Assembly (NCBI GenBank): GCA_964513415.1
Contig: CAZEMX010000004.1
Coordinates: 1 to 50,054 of the forward strand
DNA length: 50,054 nt
Direction: 5' to 3'
Source of the DNA: Methanomethylicus sp964513415
Lineage (GTDB): Archaea; Thermoproteota; Methanomethylicia; Methanomethylicales; Methanomethylicaceae
Shown: positions 7,339-16,056 of the stretch, piece by piece
Numbering within the stretch: the stretch's first letter is position 1
Layout of the letters: each line of letters starts with the position of its first letter
The notes under the pieces: model-generated
Database searches by the model: none
Seen by the model: the letters and a program-made list of their open reading frames with translations, nothing else
What the model was told of the DNA's origin: nothing
Made by a program: the position numbers and the translations under genes

Positions 7339-8530
7339 CCCTCATGGTAAGCACGGCGGATATCGCAGCCAGAATGGCCAGTAATAGGTAGGGCGACGAG
7401 GGTGCGGAGATGAATCCGATGTATCCCATGAGCATCGGCCCTATGAGCTCGCCTATACCGATAGCGGACTCGAAGAGGCCTGCATAGAACCCCTTGGCAG
7501 GCTTGTTGAGCACGAATGCAAGGGAGTATGCATACAGTAGCCCGAGTGCGAGCCCGAGGAGTGCCACAGAGGCCGCAAAGCCCACGGCGGATGGCGCTAA
7601 CCATGACAAGAACATGGATGCGGAGAGTGCCATCATCCCAAGCCCTATTGTCGACCTCCCCAGAATAGAGAGGATGCGCCTGTAGAATATGAAGACCAGC
7701 GTCCTGACAAGGGACGTGATGCCAACAAGGTAGCTGATCAATGAGGCGGTGAGCCCTGCTATCGCAGCGTATGAGGGGAAGAGGAATAGGAAGGAGAGCG
7801 TGGCAAAGCCCCACATTATCATCACACATATGATGAGAGGCATCCCGCCGATCCCTGTCGGGGCGGCGACCTCGGATGGCTGCTTGGGCACCTGAGGCAT
7901 CCTGATGGCAGCAACCATCGATGCTCCGGCCGCCATAAAGAGCGCAACTCCATAGAAGGCGTTGTGGATATCGGTATAGGGTATAATCAGCCCAAGCACG
8001 ATGGGGCCGGCCATGTATCCAAAACTCCACGATACGCTGTACATGCCGACCAATGCCGAGCGGCCGATGCCGTCGCTCTTGTCGCCCACAAATGCCTCGG
8101 CGGAGGGCCATACCGCAGAGAAGCAGACACCCTCAAGCACCCTCAGGATTGAGAGCTGGAGGATTGTTGTAGACTGGGCGTATATGACGCATGCTGCGGC
8201 GTAGAGCAGCAGCCCTCCGATAAGCGGCGGCTTCCGGCCTATGCGGTCGGAGATCTTGCCGAAGACGGCAGGCAGGAAGATATACGGCACGGCAGTGAAT
8301 GCCCCCAGAAGTCCCAGCTCCAAGGCGTTCGCCGATGCAATCGCTCCCGCGTATATAGGAACGGCGGGCGTCATTATCCCAAAGCCGGTCGAGAAGATCG
8401 CAACGGTGACGAAGAAGAACGTCACCGAGTTCAATACAGGGCAAGTCCTAAGCAGGGGTTCCGACAAAACAAACACCAAGATGCGATCAGAGCGGGCCGC
8501 TCGACGTTGTAGAGGGCTTCCGCGCCGCAT
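7307..8530 (-). CDS. MFS transporter
   Basis: The product has about 407 residues and twelve predicted membrane spans. After the second span it has GKISDRIGRKPPLIGG, the classical MFS loop 2-3 motif, and ILRVLEGVCFSAVWPSAEAFVGD matches the span 4-5 region of drug/sugar-type exporters. The substrate is unknown. The ATG at 8530 is chosen; a TTG at 8557 would add nine residues, and GTG/TTG codons just before the first span are also possible because a TATA-like GATAAATC lies at about 8531-8538 on the minus strand. It may also be read through from the pilus operon that ends 28 bases upstream. Confidence 0.82.
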   Translation of the reverse strand: MRRGSPLQRRAARSDRILVFVLSEPLLRTCPVLNSVTFFFVTVAIFSTGFGIMTPAVPIYAGAIASANALELGLLGAFTAVPYIFLPAVFGKISDRIGRKPPLIGGLLLYAAACVIYAQSTTILQLSILRVLEGVCFSAVWPSAEAFVGDKSDGIGRSALVGMYSVSWSFGYMAGPIVLGLIIPYTDIHNAFYGVALFMAAGASMVAAIRMPQVPKQPSEVAAPTGIGGMPLIICVMIMWGFATLSFLFLFPSYAAIAGLTASLISYLVGITSLVRTLVFIFYRRILSILGRSTIGLGMMALSASMFLSWLAPSAVGFAASVALLGLALGLLYAYSLAFVLNKPAKGFYAGLFESAIGIGELIGPMLMGYIGFISAPSSPYLLLAILAAISAVLTMRAMRGFYRISS

Positions 8531-8558
8531 GGATTTATCTCTTTGCCAAAGGGGCAAG

Positions 8559-10472
8559 TCAGAGGAACGTGAAGGAGACTATGCATATGGCCAGGCAGAT
8601 CGCGGCGTGGTGGGTCGCATATACGCTCATGTCGACGATCTTGGCGATGAGCAGGCCGACAACGAACGCGGTGAGGACGACCACGAACGATCCGGTAGAT
8701 GCGATCATGGAGAGCGTTGCGGCGTTAGGGAGTATCGAGATCGGCAACAGTCCTCCCGGAAGGTTTCCCAGCGACGGGAAGAGCATGTTGCTCATGAACA
8801 TGATGACGCCCGAGAGGAATGCAGGGGTCGCGTAGCCCAAGAAAGAGTAGACCCTAGTTGTGCTCTTCGTCTTCTGCTTCTCAATGACGACCCCGTTGAC
8901 GAAGTGGGTGAGGCTCTCCAGCACCTGGGGTGTGCCGCCGCCAGTGTCGACTATCTCGCTCAGTATGAAGAAGGTGTACCTGCAGAGCCAGCTCCTGACC
9001 ATCATCGTCTCCGAGACCCGCCTAAGGGGCATGTTCATCTCTAGGTGCTCGGCGACACGTTTGAGGAGCCTATCGAAAGTCCTGTTGTATTGCCTCTGCT
9101 TTGGGAGGTTTATGAGGGTCTGGTTGATGTCGTATCCTATCTTCATCATCTCAGTGATGTCCCTTAGAAAGAAGGGCAGCGCCTTCTCGACCCTGCCGAT
9201 GTCGCTCTGCTCCCGAATGTACTCTGTCCCAACAATTATCGTGAAGACCAAGAGCATCGAGGTTAGCCAGTATGTCATAGACGGGATGAACAAGTATGTC
9301 GCGGCGCCGAATGCGGCGGAGGCGCCTAACGCGATGAGCACCGCCCGGTTCATGTTATAGAGGTCATAGAACCGCGGCTGCGATATGTGGACGCCCATGA
9401 CCAGAACGACCCCCATCAGAGGCAGGATCATGTACCCATAGATCTGCATCATCGCAAGGCTCATATTGCTCGAGAATGCGATCGACATCGCAATGAGCAG
9501 CGATGGGAACATGAGAAAGACGGATATGGAGATCTCACCGAGCGTGCTTGCCGACTCGGCGTACCGCCTCCAGCGCCCTATTACGGATTCAAGGCCGTCA
9601 GCGACCTTCGAGTTGAGGTATACGACCATGTCTCCGCCGCTCCTGAGGACGGACGTGTAACCCAAGAAGATCGTCTTTATGTTCTCGTCAGGGTGGTCAC
9701 GTGCTATATTCTCGATGGCGAGCAACGGGTTGTGGGAGAAGAAGAGGTAGTCCCTCTTCACGATGAGCGCCTCCCTCTTTATCTTCGGAAGGATCCGCCA
9801 CTCTGCGAGCCTATCGAGAGCGGTGTAGAGCGAGAGGCCCGCCGCCTGGAGCGCCGCGGCGTACACCATGAAGAATGGGAACTCGTTGGCGGTATCGCTC
9901 TTCCTGTTCGATATCTTCACCTTCACCTCCATAAGAGGGATGAGCACAATGATCATCGGTGCGAAGACAAGGATCAGCGCAAGCGGATTCCGTAGGAGGG
10001 CGAGGAGCACCAAACCAGCGGGCATGACCGCTGCCAGAATGATCAGGAAGACGGTGCTGTAGAACTTGGAATAGACGGTCGGGTGCAGGTATATCATTGC
10101 CTTCGGAATCTCATCCTTTATGCTATTCGCCATGAAGTTCGAGATGTACTTGATGAGAGCGTGATCGCCCATGAATGAGGAGACTGTAGAGGCGTACTTA
10201 CGCTCCCGCTTCTTGGCAATCTCCTCTTTGCGTTCTTCGTTGCTCTCGCCGGCGGCCTGCACTGGATAGTATCGCTTAGAGAGGGAGAAGTAGAGGCCCC
10301 CCTTCAGCACAATGATCGTGGTGAGGGAGATGGCGATCATCAGAACGACGATCGTTGCCACAATTATCGTCGTTGGGGTGTCAAGCAACAGCTCGGCGAT
10401 CAATGTGCCGAATGATACGACTGTGGCGATGGCGCCGAGGATCGTCTGAACGGTAAGCCTTGGTTTGGCCAT
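8559..10472 (-). CDS. Type IV pilus/Tad-like assembly platform membrane protein (TadC/GspF family)
   Basis: The 637-residue integral membrane protein has two GspF-type domains, as archaeal TadC/ArlJ-type platforms do. Pairs of spans occur near residues 10-60, 130-180, 310-360 and 375-425, with a last cluster after about 545. The cytoplasmic domains contain EFPFFMVYAAALQAAGLSL and ALPFFLRDITEMMKIGYDI, the usual repeats of this family, and GGDMVVYL and GGGTPQVL follow at equivalent places in each half. The platform anchors the assembly ATPase encoded immediately upstream (no gap) and pilins are inserted through it. No prepilin peptidase gene is in the window. Confidence 0.85.
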   Translation of the reverse strand: MAKPRLTVQTILGAIATVVSFGTLIAELLLDTPTTIIVATIVVLMIAISLTTIIVLKGGLYFSLSKRYYPVQAAGESNEERKEEIAKKRERKYASTVSSFMGDHALIKYISNFMANSIKDEIPKAMIYLHPTVYSKFYSTVFLIILAAVMPAGLVLLALLRNPLALILVFAPMIIVLIPLMEVKVKISNRKSDTANEFPFFMVYAAALQAAGLSLYTALDRLAEWRILPKIKREALIVKRDYLFFSHNPLLAIENIARDHPDENIKTIFLGYTSVLRSGGDMVVYLNSKVADGLESVIGRWRRYAESASTLGEISISVFLMFPSLLIAMSIAFSSNMSLAMMQIYGYMILPLMGVVLVMGVHISQPRFYDLYNMNRAVLIALGASAAFGAATYLFIPSMTYWLTSMLLVFTIIVGTEYIREQSDIGRVEKALPFFLRDITEMMKIGYDINQTLINLPKQRQYNRTFDRLLKRVAEHLEMNMPLRRVSETMMVRSWLCRYTFFILSEIVDTGGGTPQVLESLTHFVNGVVIEKQKTKSTTRVYSFLGYATPAFLSGVIMFMSNMLFPSLGNLPGGLLPISILPNAATLSMIASTGSFVVVLTAFVVGLLIAKIVDMSVYATHHAAICLAICIVSFTFL

Positions 10473-12056
10473 CTAAGGCACCTTTCTGGAATAATACCTC
10501 TTTATCTCGTTCGAGACGGCCTCGTACTCCAATATGCCGTTCCTTACCATGGCATCCACGAAGTCCCTTCTGCGACCAAGCTCGGCAGTCAGCTCATCCT
10601 GTGTGATTCCGAGCCTAGCCCTCAGCGTCTCCAGCTTCCTGCTCCTCCTGACGACCTCTGCCGGCTCCAGAGGGTAGTGCTTGTCGTCGTTAACGTTCCA
10701 CTCAAATATCCTGTTGCTAGCGACAGACTGGGGACCGGTGACTTCGGTTATCTCGTTGGTCTCCACGACCCGCCGCATTGGCTTCCTGCCGGGTAGCTTC
10801 AGCATCCGGCTGATGATGACGCTGCTGATGAGGGGGAGGAAGGAGGGGGAGGCATTGATCGGGGCAGTCGTGAGGCGCATGACCATGGACTCCACGGAGT
10901 CGCCGTGGAATGTGCAGCCGCCCCCGTGGCCGGTCGCCAGCGCCTGTATGAAGACGTACGCCTCCTCGCCGCGTATCTCGCCCACGATTATGAACTGCGC
11001 ACGCTCCCTGAGTGAGAGCTTGACAAGGTCGTACAGCCGGATCTCGGTCTTCGACTCCGCGATCGAGTAGGTGTGGCGGGCAACCAGCGGCTTCCACCCC
11101 ATATGGGGCAGCCTGAGTTCGGGAGTGTCCTCGATAGTGACCACCTTCCAGTGGGGCGGCAGCAGCGACGCCAGCGCATTCAGGAGGGTGGTCTTGCCGC
11201 TGGCCATCTCGCCTACTACGAATGCCGAGCCGCGGTTCTCCAGTATGAGCCACCAGTATGCAGCCATGAGTGAGGATATGCTGCCGAACTTGACCAGGTG
11301 GCAGAGGGTTAGCGGATCTGCCCTGAACTTCCTTATGGTCAGGCTAGATCCGAATGGGGATACCTCATTTGCGAACGTCAGGGCGCACCGGTGGCGCTCA
11401 GGAAGGGACCCCTCTGAGATGGGGAAGGCGGTCGATATGTGCCGCTTCGACTTGTGAGCCAGCAGCATAATGCCCGATTCCAGCATCCGCTCGTCGTTGA
11501 AGGCGATGTTGGTGGTCAGCCAGTCGAAGTGTGAATAATCCCTGTGGAAGACCCAGACGGGGCGCCCTACGCCTGCCATCGACAGGTCCTCTATGCGCCC
11601 ATCATTGATGAGGGGGTCGAATATGCCATAGCCCAAGACATCGCGCATCACGTAGTACCTTATCTTGTTGAGCTGCTCCGGGGCGAGGGTAAGCTTCAGC
11701 TCGGATACAGCGTGGTTCAGACGCTCATCGATGATCTTCATCGGATCCTTCTCTTCGCTAGGCGGGATAGTGTAGTAGATCGCGTTCATCAGTATGTTGT
11801 ACAGTTCAAGGTCTGATTCGTCCATCGGGGGCTCGGTTATCCAGTAGTAGCCGTCGCCGCCATGCTCGCATATGCTGACCTTGGCGGCGCCCACAGAGTA
11901 CTCTTCAAGGAGAGAGGCCTCCGGCGAGAGTGGCGGCACATTGGAGCCGGCGATGTGTAATGAGAACGTCTTCCCCAGGTATTTCTTGTCAATGCCCTTC
12001 CTGTCTGAGGTTTTGTTGCTGGTCTTGCTTTTGCCAAACCTAAACTTTAGCGCCAT
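10473..12056 (-). CDS. Type IV pilus/Tad-like assembly ATPase (TadA/GspE/VirB11 family)
   Basis: The 527-residue secretion ATPase has Walker A in GEMASGKTTLL, an Asp box in TIEDTPELRLP, Walker B in FIIVGEIRGEEAY and a His box in ATGHGGGCTFHGDS, followed by a C-terminal region with many arginines. The N-terminal domain includes RYYVMRDVLGYGIFDPLI, typical of archaeal GspE2 ATPases. It powers assembly of the pilins encoded just upstream through the TadC-like platform encoded next. The start is ATG 12056, 13 bases after the third small pilin gene. Confidence 0.9.
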   Translation of the reverse strand: MALKFRFGKSKTSNKTSDRKGIDKKYLGKTFSLHIAGSNVPPLSPEASLLEEYSVGAAKVSICEHGGDGYYWITEPPMDESDLELYNILMNAIYYTIPPSEEKDPMKIIDERLNHAVSELKLTLAPEQLNKIRYYVMRDVLGYGIFDPLINDGRIEDLSMAGVGRPVWVFHRDYSHFDWLTTNIAFNDERMLESGIMLLAHKSKRHISTAFPISEGSLPERHRCALTFANEVSPFGSSLTIRKFRADPLTLCHLVKFGSISSLMAAYWWLILENRGSAFVVGEMASGKTTLLNALASLLPPHWKVVTIEDTPELRLPHMGWKPLVARHTYSIAESKTEIRLYDLVKLSLRERAQFIIVGEIRGEEAYVFIQALATGHGGGCTFHGDSVESMVMRLTTAPINASPSFLPLISSVIISRMLKLPGRKPMRRVVETNEITEVTGPQSVASNRIFEWNVNDDKHYPLEPAEVVRRSRKLETLRARLGITQDELTAELGRRRDFVDAMVRNGILEYEAVSNEIKRYYSRKVP

Positions 12057-12068
12057 ATAGCAATCATC

Positions 12069-12575
12069 TCAATGGTATGGGTTAGGAGGGTAAATCTCGA
12101 GCCCCTGAATCACAATTATGAATACGTTCCCGCGCGACGAGACGAAGGCGATCGTGCAGTTTGTCGTTGGAGTTACTATCATTCCAGGGATGCGGTAATT
12201 GACCTGAGCCATGCCGGGATTCAGAGTGATAGGCAACGCGGCCATGCTGGTAACGTCGATCGAGCCGGCCTCAGATTTGTTGTGGACGAGGATGTTGTTC
12301 AGCGTGATGGTCTCGCTGCCGATGTTGGTTATGTTAAGCTTGAGTTGCCCATCGATGTCCGATGCGTGGGTGAAGAGTATGGCCTCCTGCGATCGCGCCC
12401 GCTCGACTGTGCTAAGGTAATCTGCGCTTCGAATATACCCGCCATACTCTATCGAGACGACTGCGATGATCGAGGTCAGCGCAACTATTGCGAATACAAA
12501 GAGGATGGCGCCGAGCACGTTTGTTATGCCCCTCCTTTGGAGCCTCTTCTTGGATGGGGAGCGGAGATATGTCAT
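12069..12575 (-). CDS. Archaeal type IV pilin-like protein
   Basis: The start ATG at 12575 gives 168 residues and lies four bases after the stop of the preceding pilin gene. The N-terminus has a positively charged stretch (KKRLQRRG) followed by a hydrophobic helix GITNVLGAILFVFAIVALT, a class III signal for prepilin peptidase with cleavage after the RRG. The rest is a small beta-rich ectodomain (KLNITNIGSETITLNNILVHN). It is one of three small pilins in the operon and could be a major or minor subunit. Confidence 0.78.
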   Translation of the reverse strand: MTYLRSPSKKRLQRRGITNVLGAILFVFAIVALTSIIAVVSIEYGGYIRSADYLSTVERARSQEAILFTHASDIDGQLKLNITNIGSETITLNNILVHNKSEAGSIDVTSMAALPITLNPGMAQVNYRIPGMIVTPTTNCTIAFVSSRGNVFIIVIQGLEIYPPNPYH

Positions 12576-12579
12576 GGCA

Positions 12580-13014
12580 TCACAGCCTGAACTGCGTTGA
12601 TACAACGTTGTTCCTCTCAGTTATGATGGAGATGACGTGGACGGTATTGACGGATACAGTCTGATTGAGCCTCAGCACTGCCATCTCGCCTGTACGCACC
12701 ATTGAAGGGGTATATTCGAGAGTGGATGTGTCTATGACTACCTTGACGATGGTCGCATTCCTTGCGCCATAATTGTAGACTGAGATGTAGAGGCGGGCAT
12801 CATCCAACTGAGTATCATTCTGGAAGATGTAGATGATCGAGAGCCGCTCATAGTTCTGCTCGGCGCCCATGCGGAATATGCCTGTCAGGAGGCCGGTCTC
12901 TCCCGCAAAGTAGGTGTTGAATGCCTGCACGTAGATTGCCATCGCTGCGAGGGTTATGGCGACCAGTGCAAGCGTCGCCACTACCTCGGACACTCCCCGC
13001 TGCCCCCGCCGCAT
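12580..13014 (-). CDS. Archaeal type IV pilin-like protein
   Basis: The 144-residue product starts MRRGQRGVSEVVATLALVAIT, a short basic leader ending in RG followed by the hydrophobic assembly helix, with Glu at about position 3 of the mature protein. The ectodomain is beta-rich (DARLYISVYNYGARNATIVKVVI). It resembles archaeal flagellin/pilin N-terminal domain proteins. It sits between the large pilin-like gene and the third small pilin with gaps of only a few bases. Confidence 0.78.
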   Translation of the reverse strand: MRRGQRGVSEVVATLALVAITLAAMAIYVQAFNTYFAGETGLLTGIFRMGAEQNYERLSIIYIFQNDTQLDDARLYISVYNYGARNATIVKVVIDTSTLEYTPSMVRTGEMAVLRLNQTVSVNTVHVISIITERNNVVSTQFRL

Positions 13015-13019
13015 CTACA

Positions 13020-14741
13020 TCATCTCATCATGGTATAGAGCGCCACCATGAGAGCGTACGATGCGCTCTCGTAGTCGCTCACCTGAGAGCCGTCGCTGTG
13101 GCCTTGGGTATAGATTGGTGCGCCCCAATGGACGTAGTAGCCCGCGCCCAGATAGAAGCTCATCGCGCCGGTCTGGCTTACGCCGCTTGGATTGATATAG
13201 AATGTGAACTTCGTTTCGAGGGGATCTGAAGCGGGAAGAATTATGCCATAGTCGAACCAGAGGTTGTCAGGGAGTGCGTCGTTGCCTGTAACGCTGAGGA
13301 AATGATTCAGGCTCACTCCATCGTCCTCTGTGAGCAGGTTCTCATCAAGCGATTCGATCCCCCGGCCATGTGCCTTTATGCGGCTGACGTCGAAGAACCA
13401 CTCAGCACCGTCGTTGCCTATGTCTACGCTGACGGTTCCATTGGTTACTGATGAGAACGGATATCCGCCGAGGTGTAGCCAAGTCCAGCTGTACGTACTG
13501 ACCATCTCGCTGAGCAATCGTATGTAAGCCTCAGCCGAAGCCTTATCCTGAACTGCCCATGCCGGAGCAGGCACTGCGCCTCCAAAGGGATTCACGATTA
13601 TGGCTCCAAGGGGCGGGTTCGCGAGTACCGATTCCCACTGTGCCATCGTCGTGATCAGGGTAACCGGGCAACCAAGATGGTCGGCGGTGTCGAGGACCCC
13701 CTGCATGGACTGGATTGGGTTTATTGACGTGTCAACTACGTACTCGTCCCCCTCGACCACTGTGCCCCCGATCACGTCCAAGAACATGCCCCAGTTTCCA
13801 TTGGGACCGTCCCACGCCAGAGTTATGCTTCCTGTCAAGGTGAAGTCGCCGGACATGTCAGCCCCCCTTAACCAGAGAGCATCGTAGTTGGTCGTGTTGA
13901 TTTCTACGTCCAAGGCCTCGCCATTGAACACGAGATCGTCTACGGCAATTGACATCGTGCCTTTGCCAGTGACCATCCCCCTGATGAACAGGTCGGTAGA
14001 GCCGGCATCCGGAGTGGTGGTTATGGTCTCGTTGCCAACGGTGTAGCAAAGCAGGTTCTGCGAAGAGTCGTATGTTAGGTTAAAACTGACAGGGACGCCG
14101 CTCTGCCATGGGTATGATGTGGAATTAATATTGTCGCCGCGTCTGTTGGACAAGTCTATCGAACTGTCCGATTTGGACTTCGTGGAGCCGGCAAACCAGA
14201 GCTCGTCGACTATCGCATTAAAGTTGGTATCACTCTCTATATGCACCGGCACGATTGAACTTGGCATCCCCTCAGTAAAGTTGCCGGTTATGCCATTGAT
14301 GGCCAAGAGAAAGACCTTGCCTGATGAGACCTCGACCCCAGTGCACTCAACGGTGTATGCCATGTCGATGTCCCCCTCAATCTTAATGATATAAGTTTTG
14401 CCAACGAAGAAGTCGCTGCCGCATGAGCCAGATTCGGTGGCAGTGATCTCGCCCCTTGCAGGGAGCCGGACGTCACGCATCCGCCATGCTACGATGCCGT
14501 CCTCCCCAATGATGGATATCTGGAAGGTGAGGTCGGACTGTACGTTGCTGACCATACGTAGGCTGAAGTATGCATATCCATAGTGCTTTGAGAGCAGAAT
14601 GTCAGTAACCACAACGTCCTGCGGGGCAGGATTGGCCACTACCTTTGTCATCTCGGCATAGTAGACTCCTGAGGCGGCAATGGACAGTGCTGCCATCAGC
14701 AGCACGGCGATAATGGGTATTATTCCCCTCTTTGAGGTCAT
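13020..14741 (-). CDS. Very large pilin-like protein with extracellular domains
   Basis: The N-terminus MTSKRGIIPIIAVLLMAALS is a class III signal peptide (KRG, then hydrophobic helix), so it should be processed and assembled like a pilin, yet the mature protein is about 565 residues. ATG 14741 overlaps the stop of the preceding gene (ATGA); a TTG at 14753 would add four residues. After a beta-rich part there is a Ser/Thr/Asn-rich module with VPVSFNLTYDSS and MSIAVDDLVFNG that resembles carbohydrate-binding or choice-of-anchor folds. A later region, LDTADHLGCPVTLI, then GAIIVNPFGGAVPAPAW and WTWLHLGGYPF, looks like a Rossmann-type or GATase-like fold, but I cannot assign it. Its place in a pilin operon suggests a tip adhesin. 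Confidence 0.7.
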   Translation of the reverse strand: MTSKRGIIPIIAVLLMAALSIAASGVYYAEMTKVVANPAPQDVVVTDILLSKHYGYAYFSLRMVSNVQSDLTFQISIIGEDGIVAWRMRDVRLPARGEITATESGSCGSDFFVGKTYIIKIEGDIDMAYTVECTGVEVSSGKVFLLAINGITGNFTEGMPSSIVPVHIESDTNFNAIVDELWFAGSTKSKSDSSIDLSNRRGDNINSTSYPWQSGVPVSFNLTYDSSQNLLCYTVGNETITTTPDAGSTDLFIRGMVTGKGTMSIAVDDLVFNGEALDVEINTTNYDALWLRGADMSGDFTLTGSITLAWDGPNGNWGMFLDVIGGTVVEGDEYVVDTSINPIQSMQGVLDTADHLGCPVTLITTMAQWESVLANPPLGAIIVNPFGGAVPAPAWAVQDKASAEAYIRLLSEMVSTYSWTWLHLGGYPFSSVTNGTVSVDIGNDGAEWFFDVSRIKAHGRGIESLDENLLTEDDGVSLNHFLSVTGNDALPDNLWFDYGIILPASDPLETKFTFYINPSGVSQTGAMSFYLGAGYYVHWGAPIYTQGHSDGSQVSDYESASYALMVALYTMMR

Positions 14742-15175
14742 CTTCCGTTGCAAAATATGGTCACCTCATTAAGCAAGCCGCGTTGTGCGTCATAGACACG
14801 GATCTTGTAGCTCATGCCAACCATGAATGACGAGCCGTCAGTCTTGCTCTCGAAGATGAAGGCGGCATGCTCGCCAGGCACAAGGAGCCTGGATTCGCCC
14901 TGACAGCGATATTCGTTGGATGCCTCATCAGTGATGACGCAGTACGCGTTAAGGTCGCCACTGCCTATGTTCTTCACGTTCGCAGTCATCAGCACATAAT
15001 CTCCTTGTTTAAGCAGGCTGGCCTGCGATATCGATGCCGCGTAGGTTGGCTTGTTTAGGGTCGCAGATACGATAGGGTACATCACGGCCACCACTGCCAG
15101 CACGATGACACACAGCATCATCGTGGCGATGATTGGGGAGACGCCACGGCGTGACCTACTATAATGTACCCTCAT
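14738..15175 (-). CDS. Archaeal type IV pilin, DUF1628-like N-terminus
   Basis: The 145-residue product begins MRVHYSRSRRGVSPIIATM, in which RRG followed by VSPIIAT is the hallmark of archaeal type IV pilins with class III signals. The hydrophobic helix is followed by a beta-rich domain with an AYCVITDEASNEYRCQ stretch that may hold a disulfide. It is the first gene of the pilus operon; its TATA box at 15211-15219 and start at 15175 leave a leader of about 13 bases. An upstream in-frame start at 15211 lies on the TATA box and is rejected. Confidence 0.83.
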   Translation of the reverse strand: MRVHYSRSRRGVSPIIATMMLCVIVLAVVAVMYPIVSATLNKPTYAASISQASLLKQGDYVLMTANVKNIGSGDLNAYCVITDEASNEYRCQGESRLLVPGEHAAFIFESKTDGSSFMVGMSYKIRVYDAQRGLLNEVTIFCNGR

Positions 15176-15210
15176 TGCCCATAACCCCACAGAGATACTT
15201 CGCCAAATCA

Positions 15211-15219
15211 CTTATAAGA
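15211..15219 (-). promoter_or_regulatory. TATA box of the pilus operon
   Basis: CTTATAAG lies about 37 bases upstream of ATG 15175 on the minus strand, with an A/T-rich upstream stretch. It would drive at least six genes down to 8559. Confidence 0.6.
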
Positions 15220-15264
15220 ATTGTTATTTCTGTTCTTCAGAAATACAGTTGTGCAAAAATACAG

Positions 15265-16056
15265 TTACGCAAAGGCATGGCAACACTTTACGCCGCCACC
15301 CCTGCACTCCGACTCGAATGTATCATAGAATGCATTAAAGTTGAATTTTGCTATGCGCTCCATTTCACCTTCTGTAAATACAGTAAGCATACGCCTGCGC
15401 AGCATCGGCCTGACATTCAGACCGTCGTAGAGGACCCTGCTCCCTGTCTCGCCTGCAAGCCTCACAATAAATTCGATATCCGCGGGCAGGTCGTTCGAAC
15501 CGGGGATTATGGGGCCGTAGAAGATCCATGTTTTGACGCCCATTGAACTCAGCTCCTTCAGCGCCCTTGCACGATCTGTGATTGGTGACGCGCCAGGCTC
15601 AAACCTTGCCCTGAATGATTCGCTGCTCGAGGTGATAGTGATGCCGACCTCAACGTCTCCCCGGCGTATTATGTCGGCGTCCCTTGCCACCAGCGCGGAT
15701 TTGGTCTGTACTGAGACGGGGAACGACATTGCTGAAAGGAGGGATATCGCCCGCCTGGTGATCCTGAGGGCGCCTTCCAACGGCTGGTACGGGTCGGTCG
15801 CAGTGCTGACGCCTACGACGCCGGGTGTCAGGTGCCTCAGCTCCTCCTTCAGCTTGCGAAGAACCTCTTCCTTTACTGCGGCAGACCTGCCCCAAGTTGA
15901 CGATAGTGCAGAGTTGCGCATTATGTCCGGCACATAGCAGTAGAGGCAGCCGTGCGTGCAGCCGCGGTATGGATTGAAGGTGTATTCCAGCCCAGGGAGC
16001 CTGCTCTTGGAGACTGCGCACTTGCAAGGAACCGTCGAAACCGCCCACTTCATCAT
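15265..16056 (-). CDS. SPL-family radical SAM protein
   Basis: The product is about 263 residues from ATG 16056 (or 16053), which overlaps the stop of the nre gene. YTFNPYRGCTHGCLYCY gives the radical SAM cysteines C33, C37 and C40 in the spacing CxxxCxxC of the spore photoproduct lyase/SplB-like group. SVQTKSALVARD, GITITSSSESFRARFEPGAS and WIFYGPIIPG are other conserved family stretches. Radical SAM proteins of this group are often annotated as DNA repair photolyases, but the reaction of the archaeal members is not established. Tight coupling to an Nre repair protein makes a repair role more plausible. Confidence 0.82.
   Translation of the reverse strand: MMKWAVSTVPCKCAVSKSRLPGLEYTFNPYRGCTHGCLYCYVPDIMRNSALSSTWGRSAAVKEEVLRKLKEELRHLTPGVVGVSTATDPYQPLEGALRITRRAISLLSAMSFPVSVQTKSALVARDADIIRRGDVEVGITITSSSESFRARFEPGASPITDRARALKELSSMGVKTWIFYGPIIPGSNDLPADIEFIVRLAGETGSRVLYDGLNVRPMLRRRMLTVFTEGEMERIAKFNFNAFYDTFESECRGGGVKCCHAFA

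Noticed and set aside
7146..8111. 321-codon minus-strand frame in the MFS region
   Set aside because: It overlaps the MFS frame in another register, and only the MFS frame has membrane spans and the loop 2-3 motif.
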